From: Hydrogenophaga palleronii NBRC 102513
GTDB taxonomy: Bacteria; Pseudomonadota; Gammaproteobacteria; Burkholderiales; Burkholderiaceae_C
Length of the DNA: 64,000 nucleotides
NCBI RefSeq assembly: GCF_001571225.1
Contig: NZ_BCTJ01000004.1
Location: 124,001 to 188,000, forward strand
Direction of reading: 5' to 3'
A program made the translations under genes and the position numbers. Numbering within the stretch: position 1 is the first letter of the stretch; each line of letters begins with the position of its first letter. Positions 56,780-64,000 of this stretch are shown here, in pieces. The notes beneath the pieces were generated by a model, which was not told where the DNA came from, searched no databases, and saw only the letters and a program-made list of their open reading frames with translations.

Positions 56780-58111
56780 ATGACACCACCGGACTGGCTC
56801 TCACAAGGCGTCTCGCTGCTGCGGCCCTCGGAGAAAGCGCGCGCACCACGCTCCACCCAGGAGCGCCTGAAGGCCACGCTGCGGCACGACGAAGAGGCGA
56901 TGTCGCCGCGCGTGCTGCGCCAGACCCTGAAGGACTTGCAGGCCATCGTTGACCCGATGGTGAGCGAGGTGGAGGGCGGGCGGCGCGCGCAGGCCATGAT
57001 GGACTGGTACGCCACCGCGTCACCACCGCACCGGCGCGACCTCTGGTTGCTGATGAGCGAACGTTTCGTGGCCGACCCCGTGCGGGTGAAGAAGGCGCAG
57101 GCCGAGTTCGCCGCCGCCGTCGGCACGCCCGACGAAGCCGCGGCCGAGGTGCGCTACCGCCGCGCCACGGTGTCGCCGCGGCGGCGCCTGCTTCAGCGTT
57201 TCAGCGCCAACCCGGACGGCGTGCGTTTCCTGGTTGACATCCGGGCCGAGCTGCAGGGGCAGCTCAAGTCCGACAAGCGCCTGCTCGCGCTCGACGTCGA
57301 GATGGAATACATGTTCTCCACCTGGTTCGACGTGGGCTTTCTGGAGCTGCGCCGCATCAGCTGGGACTCGCCGGCTTCGCTGGTGGAAAAGCTCATCAAG
57401 TACGAAGCGGTGCACGACATCCGCAGCTGGGCCGACGTGAAGAACCGGCTCGACAGCGACCGCCGCTGCTACGGCTTCTTTCACCCGCGCCTGCCGGACG
57501 AGCCGCTGATCTTTGTCGAGGTGGCGTTGATGAACCAGATCACCGCCAGCATCACACCGCTGCTGGACGAGGCCGCCGCCCCGGCCGACCTGGACCGCGC
57601 CACCACCGCCATCTTCTATTCGATCAGCAACACCCAGACCGGCCTGAAGGGCGTGAGCTTCGGCGACTCGCTCATCAAACACGTGGTGGAGACGCTGCAG
57701 CAGGAGTTTCCGCGCCTCAAGACCTTTGCCACGCTCTCGCCCATTCCCGGCCTGCGCGGCTGGCTGGCGAAAAACGCGCCGGCCGAGCTGCTGAAGGACT
57801 GGGAGCGCCCGGACGAACTGGCCGAGGCCTCGCCCGGTCGCCGCAACCTGCTGGGCTGGGCCGCGCGTTACCTGGGGCAGGAACTCAACGACGGGCGCCC
57901 GCTCGACCCGGTGGCGCGCTTCCACCTCGGCAACGGCGCGCGCGTGGAGCGCCTGAACTGGGCCGCAGACCCCTCGGCCAAGGGCCTGAAACAGTCCTAT
58001 GGACTGATGGTCAATTACCTCTACGATCTCAAGCGGCTGGACAAGCACCGCACATCACTCGCACAGGGACGGATACCGATCGCCGCGGCCATCAAGGACC
58101 TCTACCTCTGA
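56780..58111 (+). CDS. matA: Malonyl-CoA decarboxylase
   Basis: The 443-residue enzyme converts malonyl-CoA to acetyl-CoA and CO2. It has the helical N-terminal domain ('KDLQAIVDPMVSEVEGGRRA', 'FSANPDGVRFLVDIRAELQ') and the GNAT-like catalytic part with 'CYGFFHPRLPDEPLIFVEVA', 'FYSISNTQTGLKGVSFGDSL' and 'IKHVVETLQQEFPRLKTFAT', where the catalytic Ser/His of the family are expected. It is followed after 37 bases by a Bug gene. GGGAGG stands before the ATG at 56780, which replaces a longer frame overlapping the regulator. Confidence 0.94.
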   Translation: MTPPDWLSQGVSLLRPSEKARAPRSTQERLKATLRHDEEAMSPRVLRQTLKDLQAIVDPMVSEVEGGRRAQAMMDWYATASPPHRRDLWLLMSERFVADPVRVKKAQAEFAAAVGTPDEAAAEVRYRRATVSPRRRLLQRFSANPDGVRFLVDIRAELQGQLKSDKRLLALDVEMEYMFSTWFDVGFLELRRISWDSPASLVEKLIKYEAVHDIRSWADVKNRLDSDRRCYGFFHPRLPDEPLIFVEVALMNQITASITPLLDEAAAPADLDRATTAIFYSISNTQTGLKGVSFGDSLIKHVVETLQQEFPRLKTFATLSPIPGLRGWLAKNAPAELLKDWERPDELAEASPGRRNLLGWAARYLGQELNDGRPLDPVARFHLGNGARVERLNWAADPSAKGLKQSYGLMVNYLYDLKRLDKHRTSLAQGRIPIAAAIKDLYL

Positions 58112-58148
58112 GACCGCCTGTTTCAACCAGAAAGACGGAGACAAGAAG

Positions 58149-59138
58149 ATGACGAATGCCCACTTGAATCGACGAGACATCCTGCGCACCGCCGTGGCCG
58201 GTGCCGCCCTGTACGCCACCAGCGGCCACGCCCAGTCGGGCTGGCCCACCAAACCGGTGACCATGGTCGTGCCGTTCCCGGCCGGCGGTGGCACCGACGC
58301 CTTTGCCCGCCCCATGGCGGCGCAGTTCTCGCGCCTGACCGGCAAGAGCCTGGTGATCGACAACCGGGGCGGTGCCGGCGGCACGCTGGGCGCGAGCATC
58401 GCGGCCAAGGCCGCACCGGACGGCTACACCTTGTTCATGGGCGCGGTGCACCACGCCATCGCGCCCAGCATGTACCCCAAGCTGGACTACGACATCGAGA
58501 AAGACCTGGTGCCGTTGATCCTGGTGGCCAGCGTGCCGCAGGTGGTGGTGGTCAACCCCAAGCGCGTGACCTCGGCCAACTTCAAGGAATTCCTCGCCAT
58601 GGCCAGGGCCAACCCGGGCAAGCTCAACTACGCCTCGGCCGGCGCCGGCACCTCGCACCACCTGGCGGGCGAGCTGTTCAAGCAGCAGACCAAGACCTTC
58701 ATCACCCACATTCCCTACCGCGGCGCCGGCCCGGCGCTCAACGACCTGATCGCCGGCCAGGTGGACGTGATGTTCGACGGCCTCGGCTCGTCTGCCGCCC
58801 ACATCAAGGGCGGACGCATCAAGCCGCTGATGGTGTCGGGCAACCAGCGCAGCGCGGCTTTCCCCGACGTGCCCTGCGCCGCCGAAGTGGGCCTGCCGGA
58901 CTACAACGTCACCACCTGGTACGGCGTCTGGGCCCCGCGCGGCACGCCGGCCGATGCCCAGGCGCGCGCCATCGAAGAGATCCGCAGGGCCGTCAACTCC
59001 GACGAAGCCAAGGCCGTCTGGGCCGGCCAGGGCGCGGAGTTCGCCAACGTGAGCGGCCCGCAGTTCGACGCCTTTGTCAAGGGCGAGGTGCGCAAGTGGG
59101 CCCAGGTGGTCAAAGCCTCGGGCGCCACTCTCGAATGA
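58149..59138 (+). CDS. Bug/TctC-type periplasmic binding protein, probably for malonate
   Basis: The 329-residue product starts 'NRRDILRTAVAGAALYATSG' (twin-Arg-like signal with RRD) and ends its signal near 'GHAQ'. Family motifs: 'PVTMVVPFPAGGGTDAFARP', 'SLVIDNRGGAGGTLGASIAA', 'AAPDGYTLFMGAVHHAIAPS', 'FITHIPYRGAGPALNDLIAG' and 'AAFPDVPCAAEVGLPDYNVT'. It sits between malonyl-CoA decarboxylase and enoyl-CoA hydratase genes, so malonate or a derivative is its likely ligand. No MatC-type carrier gene is in the operon. Confidence 0.93.
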   Translation: MTNAHLNRRDILRTAVAGAALYATSGHAQSGWPTKPVTMVVPFPAGGGTDAFARPMAAQFSRLTGKSLVIDNRGGAGGTLGASIAAKAAPDGYTLFMGAVHHAIAPSMYPKLDYDIEKDLVPLILVASVPQVVVVNPKRVTSANFKEFLAMARANPGKLNYASAGAGTSHHLAGELFKQQTKTFITHIPYRGAGPALNDLIAGQVDVMFDGLGSSAAHIKGGRIKPLMVSGNQRSAAFPDVPCAAEVGLPDYNVTTWYGVWAPRGTPADAQARAIEEIRRAVNSDEAKAVWAGQGAEFANVSGPQFDAFVKGEVRKWAQVVKASGATLE

Positions 59139-59911
59139 GCGACCTCGGGCGGGTGCATCTGGCCATCGGCGATCACGCGCTCGCGCGCGTGACGCTGAGC
59201 CATCCGGGCAAGTTCAACGCCATGTCGCGCCGCATGTGGCGCGAGCTCCAGGCCGTCTTCACGCAGCTGCAGGCGCGCACCGAGCTGCGTGGCGTGGTGG
59301 TGGCCGGCGAGGGCGGCCACTTCTGCGTCGGTGGTGACATTGCCGAGTACCCCGGCTTCCGTTTCGACGCCGAACAGCTGCGCCACTTCCACGAAGAAGA
59401 GGTGTGGGGCGGCCTGAGCGCCATGCTGGCCTGTGACCTGCCGGTGTTGGCGCAGATCGACGGCAACTGCATGGGCGCCGGCGTGGAGATCGCCAGTTGC
59501 TGCGACATCCGCGTGGCCGGGCAGGGCGCGCGCTTCGGCGCGCCGATTGCCCGGCTGGGTTTTCCGATGGCACCGCGCGAGGCCCGGCTGGTGGCGCGCG
59601 AGGCCGGCCTGGCCACCGCACGCGAGATGCTGCTGGAGGCCGCGGTGCTCGATGCCGACACCCTGCTGGCGCGCGGTTTCCTGCACGCGGTGCTGCCCGA
59701 CGAGCAGGTGGCGGAGGGCGTGGCGGCGCGGGTCCAACGCATCGCGCGCCTGGCCCCGCAAGCCGCGCGCCTGAACAAGCAGACGCTGCGCGCGCTCACC
59801 GACGGCGAGCCGTTGCAGGCCATCGTGCAGCGTGCCTACCATTACGCCGACCAGGCCGAACACCAGGAAGGCATCAGCGCCTTTCTGGCCAAGCGGCCAC
59901 CCGTTTTCTGA
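59135..59911 (+). CDS. Enoyl-CoA hydratase/isomerase family protein
   Basis: The 258-residue crotonase-fold protein has 'HPGKFNAMSRRMWRELQAVF', the oxyanion-hole segment 'VVVAGEGGHFCVGGDIAEYP' and 'PVLAQIDGNCMGAGVEIASC', 'CDIRVAGQGARFGAPIARLG'. Position of the usual catalytic Glu pair reads 'MGAGVEIAS' with one Glu present. It overlaps the Bug stop by four bases (ATGA) and precedes matB by 40 bases. Its role beside malonyl-CoA enzymes is unclear; it may act on another acyl-CoA or as a decarboxylase, as some crotonases do. Confidence 0.9.
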   Translation: MSDLGRVHLAIGDHALARVTLSHPGKFNAMSRRMWRELQAVFTQLQARTELRGVVVAGEGGHFCVGGDIAEYPGFRFDAEQLRHFHEEEVWGGLSAMLACDLPVLAQIDGNCMGAGVEIASCCDIRVAGQGARFGAPIARLGFPMAPREARLVAREAGLATAREMLLEAAVLDADTLLARGFLHAVLPDEQVAEGVAARVQRIARLAPQAARLNKQTLRALTDGEPLQAIVQRAYHYADQAEHQEGISAFLAKRPPVF

Positions 59912-59951
59912 ACCCGTCCGATTTTTCCTTTTCTTGTTTTCGTTCACCCAC

Positions 59952-61511
59952 ATGGAACCCAACCACAACCTGTATGCCGCCCTGCGCGCGGCCTTTCCCG
60001 CCGACCTCGACAGCACCGCCGTGGAGACGGTGGGCGGCGCCATGCCCGGCCTGCACTACTCCTGGCGCGACCTCGACCGCGCCAGCGCCATGATGGCCAA
60101 CCTGCTGGTCTCGTTGAAGCTGCCGGCCGGCTCGCGCATCGCGGTGCAGGTCGAGAAGTCGGTCGAAGCGCTGGTGCTCTACCTCGCCACCTTGCGCGCC
60201 GGCCACGTGTTCCTGCCGCTCAACACCGCCTACCAGGCCGGTGAAATCGAGTACTTCGTCGGCAACGCCGAACCCGCCGTGGTGGTGTGCAGCCAGGCCA
60301 ACTTCGGCTGGGTGTCCAAGATTGCCTTCAAGGCCGGCACGCGCCATGTGTTCACCCTCAACGACGACCGCAGCGGCAGCCTGCTGGAGCGCGCCGCACA
60401 CCACAGCGACCAGCACACGCCGGTGCACAGTGCCGCCGACGAGCTGGGCGTGATCATCTACACCAGCGGCACCACCGGCCGCAGCAAGGGCGCCATGCTG
60501 TCGCACGGCAACATGCTGAGCAACGCCCAGGTGCTGCGCAGCTACTGGGGCTGGAAAGACGGCGATGTGCTGATTCACGCACTGCCCATCTTCCACGTGC
60601 ACGGCCTGTTCGTGGCCATCCACGGCGCGCTCATCAACGGCAGCAAGATGCTGTGGCTCAACAAGTTCGAGCCGCGCGCGGTGCTGGAGAACTTCCCGCG
60701 CGCCACCGTGTTCATGGGCGTGCCCACGCTGTACACCCGCCTGCTCGCCGAGCCGGGTCTCACGAAGCAGCAGGTGTCGAACATGCGCCTGTTCGTCTCG
60801 GGGTCGGCGCCGCTGCTGATCGAAACCTTCGACGACTGGAAGACCCGCACCGGCCACACCATCCTGGAGCGCTACGGCATGAGCGAGACGGTGATGATCA
60901 CCTCCAACCCCTACGCGGCCGATGCGCGCCACGGTGGCCAGACCGAGCGCCGCGGCAGCACCGTGGGCTTCCCGCTGCCGGGCAATGAGCTGCGCGTGGT
61001 GGACGATGCCAACCAGGCCATGCCGGTGGGCGAGATCGGTGCGATCCAGGTGCGTGGGCCGAACGTGTTCAAGGGCTACTGGCGCATGCCGGAGAAAACC
61101 GCCGAAGAGTTCACCGCCGACGGTTTCTTCAAGACCGGCGACGTGGGCCGCATCGACGAGCGCGGTTACGTGAGCATCGTCGGGCGCAGCAAGGACCTGA
61201 TCATTTCAGGCGGCTACAACGTCTACCCGGCCGAGATCGAAGCGGCGATCAACGAGATGCCGGGCGTGGCCGAGAGCGCGGTGGTGGGCGTGCCGCACCC
61301 GGACTTCGGCGAAGTTGGTGTGGCGGTGGTGATCGCCAGGCCCGGTGCGGTGGTGCAGCCCGACGCGGTGGTGGCCGCGCTCAAGGCACAGCTGGCCAAC
61401 TTCAAGATTCCCAAGCGCTGCGTGGTGCTGCCCGAGCTGCCGCGCAATACCATGGGCAAGGTGCAGAAGAACCTGCTGCGCGACCAGTACAAGGGCTTGT
61501 TCGTTTCCTGA
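59952..61511 (+). CDS. matB: Malonyl-CoA synthetase
   Basis: The 519-residue adenylate-forming enzyme activates malonate to malonyl-CoA. It has 'LGVIIYTSGTTGRSKGAMLS' (P-loop), 'PIFHVHGLFVAIHGALINGS', 'LERYGMSETVMITSNPYAAD', 'FFKTGDVGRIDERGYVSIVG' and 'LPRNTMGKVQKNLLRDQYKG' with the catalytic Lys. 'FHVHGLFVAIHGAL' and 'RYGMSETVMITSNPY' are typical of MatB rather than long-chain ligases. With matA it forms the malonate-to-acetyl-CoA route. Start at 59952. Confidence 0.92.
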   Translation: MEPNHNLYAALRAAFPADLDSTAVETVGGAMPGLHYSWRDLDRASAMMANLLVSLKLPAGSRIAVQVEKSVEALVLYLATLRAGHVFLPLNTAYQAGEIEYFVGNAEPAVVVCSQANFGWVSKIAFKAGTRHVFTLNDDRSGSLLERAAHHSDQHTPVHSAADELGVIIYTSGTTGRSKGAMLSHGNMLSNAQVLRSYWGWKDGDVLIHALPIFHVHGLFVAIHGALINGSKMLWLNKFEPRAVLENFPRATVFMGVPTLYTRLLAEPGLTKQQVSNMRLFVSGSAPLLIETFDDWKTRTGHTILERYGMSETVMITSNPYAADARHGGQTERRGSTVGFPLPGNELRVVDDANQAMPVGEIGAIQVRGPNVFKGYWRMPEKTAEEFTADGFFKTGDVGRIDERGYVSIVGRSKDLIISGGYNVYPAEIEAAINEMPGVAESAVVGVPHPDFGEVGVAVVIARPGAVVQPDAVVAALKAQLANFKIPKRCVVLPELPRNTMGKVQKNLLRDQYKGLFVS

Positions 61512-61573
61512 GTCCTTCCCGGGCCGATCCCGGGCCGTTGGCCTGTCGACGTCCGCGCGCCAGCGCGGGCGCC

Positions 61574-64000
61574 TCATTCCACCGGCGGGGTTGCCGCGGA
61601 AAAGGCCGCTCTCGCCGAGATGACGTGCTCCCGCAGGTGGGACACCAGCACGTCCACGTTCGGCGGCTCCAGGATGTCCATGTGTCTTCCGGGCACGCGT
61701 GTCACGCTCAAGCCGGGCACCAAAGAGCGCCAGCCGTAGGCGGGTGTGGTGGAGGCGTCGTCGGCGGCCTGCAGGAACACCACGGGCAGATCGGCGGGCG
61801 TGGCGTTGTAGTTGCGAATCGCCTGCGTGTAAGCGCGGATGCGCAGGCTGCCCGGCTCGTGGCGCGTGTTGACCTGCTTCTTGTACACGCGGAAGACGTG
61901 CAGCAGGTGACGCACGCCCTGGCGGCGGATCATGCGCAGGCGCCGGCAGATGCCGGCCCAGAGGTACTTCACGCCGCGTCCGGGCAGCATGGAGTCGAGC
62001 AGGACGATCAGCCCGATCTCTTCTCCCGCCGCTTGCAGGCGCTGCGCGACCTCGTAGGCCAGCACGCCGCCGATCGAGAAGCCGCCCAGGAAGTAGGGGC
62101 CGTGGGGCTGGATGCCGCGGATCAGGTCGATGTATTCCAGGGCCAGGGTTTCGACCGACAGCGTGGGTGGTGGTGCGTCGGCCGGCCAGCGCAGCAGGTC
62201 GATTTCGGTTTGCGAGAACACGCCGTACACCGGCATCTGAGCGCCCAGTTCCCGCGCCAGATGGCGGTACTGGTCCGTGCCGGCCAGCAGGAACAGGCCC
62301 GGGCCGTCGCCATGGGGTTGCAACACGGCCACCGGGACGACGGGCGCGTCGGCGGGCTGTTCCAGGGCCGCGGCCAGATCGGCCACCGTGGGGCGTTCGA
62401 ACAGCAAGCGCAATGGGCACGGTCGTTTCAGCGCCGCTTCCATGCGGCTCACCACGCCCACGGCCAGCAGCGAGTGCCCGCCGAGATCGAAGAAGTTGTC
62501 GTGCACACCGAACGGGCCGATCTGCAAGGTCTGCTGCCAGATCGCGGCAATCGTGCGCTCGATGTCGTTGCGCGGCGCCACCATGGTGGCAACCGAATCG
62601 GTGTGGCCGCTCGGCGGAACCGGCAAGGCCCGGCGGTCCGTTTTGCCGTTGGGCAGCACGGGGATGGCGTCCATTTCCATGAACACGGCGGGCACCATGT
62701 GGTCCGGCAAGGCTTGGCGCAAGTGCTGGCGCAGGTGTTCGCGCAAAGGCATGGGCCCATGGGGCACCACGTAGGCGACCAGCCTGGGCTGCCCCGGAAG
62801 GTCTTCGCGCAGCGACACGATGGCGCGTGACACGCCCGAATGGGTCAGCAGGTTGGTTTCAATCTCGCCCAGCTCGACCCGGAACCCGCGGATCTTGATC
62901 TGGTCGTCCAGCCGGCCCAGGTGTTCGAGCGAGCCATCGTGCCGCCAGCGCCCGCCATCGCCCGTGCGGTAGATGCGCCTGTTCTCTGCCAACTGCGCAT
63001 CGGGCTGGTCGATGAAGCGCTCTGCGGTCAGCTCCGGGCGCTTGTAGTAACCCAGGGCCACGCCGGTGCCGCCGATGTAGATCTCGCCAGGCACACCGAT
63101 GGGGCAGGGCTGCAGGTTCTGGTCCAGCACCTGGATCGAGGTGTTCGCAATCGGCGGGCCGAGGGCGATGGCCTGCGTGGCCTCCGATGGCAGCTTCCAG
63201 CAGCTCGACCAGATCGTCGTTTCGGTCGGGCCGTACATGTTCCAGACCTCGGCGCACCGCGTGAGCAAGAGGGTGGCCAGCTGCGGCGTCAGCGGTTCAC
63301 CACCCACGAGTGCCTTGAGCTGTGGAGAGCCCTTCCACCCGGAGTCGATCAGCAGGTGCCAGCGCGACGGGGTGGCCTGCAGCGTGGTGATGTTTTCGCA
63401 GCGCAACACCTCGGACAAGGCGCGGCCGTCGGTGCACTGTTCTTCGTTGGCGATGACCACGGTGCCACCCACGCCCAGCGGCAGAAACAGCTCCAGCGCC
63501 GCGATGTCGAAGCTGGGCGTGGTGACGGCGAGCAGGCGGTCTTGCGCGGTGAGGCCCGGCCTGCGCGCCATGCTGGCGAGAAAGTTGACCACTGCCCGGT
63601 GTGGCACCACGACGCCTTTGGGCACCCCCGTGGAGCCCGAGGTGTAGATCACGTAGGCCGGGTCTTCGGGCCCGGCATCGCGCAGCGCATCGGCTTCGAG
63701 TGGGGTGGCCGCAGTGGCTGCCACCTGCGCGCGGTCCACGTCCAGCAGCAGCCTGGGTGGTTGCTCGCGCGGCAGCGCCACCGACGAGTGGGTGATCAGC
63801 AAGGCCATGTCGGCATCGTCGATCTGGTGGTTCAAACGCTGGACCGGGTAGGCCGGGTCCAGTGGCACGTAGGCCGCGCCAGTCTTCAGGATGGCGAGCA
63901 GGGCGATCACCAGATCGTTGCCGCGGGGCAGGCAGAGGCCGACCCGGCTGCCGCGTGCAATGCCGCGCTGGCGCAGCCACCGCGCCAGGCGGTTGCTCTC
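61574..64000 (-). CDS. Non-ribosomal peptide synthetase, adenylation-carrier-thioesterase end (5' truncated at window edge)
   Basis: The frame is open to the edge, giving 808 visible residues. The adenylation domain shows 'PAYVIYTSGSTGVPKGVVVP', 'WNMYGPTETTIWSS', 'RIYRTGDGGRWRHDGSLEHL', 'GRLDDQIKIRGFRVELGEIE' and 'VLPNGKTDRRAL'. The carrier domain has 'DNFFDLGGHSLLAVG' with the phosphopantetheine Ser. The C-terminal thioesterase has 'GGFSIGGVLAYEVAQRL' and the His in 'VPGRHMDILEPP'. Reading the pocket from landmarks against GrsA gives D-I-L-Q-L-G-M-I-W-K, which is close to the glycine code. A condensation domain, if any, is outside the window. Confidence 0.93.
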   Translation of the reverse strand, partial: ESNRLARWLRQRGIARGSRVGLCLPRGNDLVIALLAILKTGAAYVPLDPAYPVQRLNHQIDDADMALLITHSSVALPREQPPRLLLDVDRAQVAATAATPLEADALRDAGPEDPAYVIYTSGSTGVPKGVVVPHRAVVNFLASMARRPGLTAQDRLLAVTTPSFDIAALELFLPLGVGGTVVIANEEQCTDGRALSEVLRCENITTLQATPSRWHLLIDSGWKGSPQLKALVGGEPLTPQLATLLLTRCAEVWNMYGPTETTIWSSCWKLPSEATQAIALGPPIANTSIQVLDQNLQPCPIGVPGEIYIGGTGVALGYYKRPELTAERFIDQPDAQLAENRRIYRTGDGGRWRHDGSLEHLGRLDDQIKIRGFRVELGEIETNLLTHSGVSRAIVSLREDLPGQPRLVAYVVPHGPMPLREHLRQHLRQALPDHMVPAVFMEMDAIPVLPNGKTDRRALPVPPSGHTDSVATMVAPRNDIERTIAAIWQQTLQIGPFGVHDNFFDLGGHSLLAVGVVSRMEAALKRPCPLRLLFERPTVADLAAALEQPADAPVVPVAVLQPHGDGPGLFLLAGTDQYRHLARELGAQMPVYGVFSQTEIDLLRWPADAPPPTLSVETLALEYIDLIRGIQPHGPYFLGGFSIGGVLAYEVAQRLQAAGEEIGLIVLLDSMLPGRGVKYLWAGICRRLRMIRRQGVRHLLHVFRVYKKQVNTRHEPGSLRIRAYTQAIRNYNATPADLPVVFLQAADDASTTPAYGWRSLVPGLSVTRVPGRHMDILEPPNVDVLVSHLREHVISARAAFSAATPPVE

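Overview
The window looks like chromosome of a high-GC Betaproteobacterium, most probably Burkholderiales/Comamonadaceae. This rests on the GC-rich coding style, three TctC/Bug-type periplasmic binding proteins, a short Trp-rich membrane protein of the kind common in that order, a Burkholderiales-style tad locus with a DUF3613 gene, and two MaoC/acyl-CoA style catabolic operons. No phage, transposase, plasmid or CRISPR signal was found. The genus is not determined.

Layout. 1-2807: 5' end of a LysR regulator, divergent from an ammonia-lyase-family gene whose MIO cofactor triad is altered, and a Bug protein. 2870-8687 (minus): a seven-gene catabolic operon (two-subunit Fe-S hydro-lyase, Bug protein, amidohydrolase, flavin-reductase-like protein, HpcH/HpaI aldolase, bicupin). 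8925-9009: tRNA-Leu(TAA). 9057-16289: a hypothetical protein, an MFS transporter, murI, a class I fumarase divergent from fumC, and gltS. 16404-21173 (minus): proVWX with a second proX copy and a long leader.

21600-26983 (minus): an acyl-CoA type operon with two CaiB/BaiF CoA-transferases, an acyl-CoA dehydrogenase, two hot-dog (MaoC-like) proteins, a small barrel protein and an AllA homologue. 27233-34563: two divergent arms with two DapA-family proteins, a hydantoinase, an HpcH/HpaI aldolase, a polar amino-acid ABC transporter and a PhyH dioxygenase, beside a LysR gene at 34811. 35759-43052: core genes (YqhA-like, acs, cytochrome c, Trp-rich protein, ilvD with a divergent LysR, lgt).

43059-55052 (minus): a Flp/Tad pilus locus in one orientation, from flp through cpaA, cpaB, cpaC, cpaE, cpaF, tadB, tadC, tadD, DUF3613, two TadE-like pseudopilins and tadG. 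It is followed by about 1 kb of AT-richer DNA with no credible gene, containing a 9-bp minisatellite (55840-55983).

56074-61511 (plus): malonate use, with a GntR/FCD regulator, malonyl-CoA decarboxylase, a Bug protein, an enoyl-CoA hydratase and malonyl-CoA synthetase. 61574-64000 (minus, 5' end outside the window): the end of a non-ribosomal peptide synthetase, adenylation-carrier-thioesterase, with residues that read as a glycine specificity code.

The catabolic operons share a pattern: a binding protein for capture, a CoA or hydro-lyase activation step, an aldolase or lyase, and a dedicated regulator. Their substrates, apart from malonate, cannot be read from the sequence. All family calls are from reading the sequence by eye; no database search was run.
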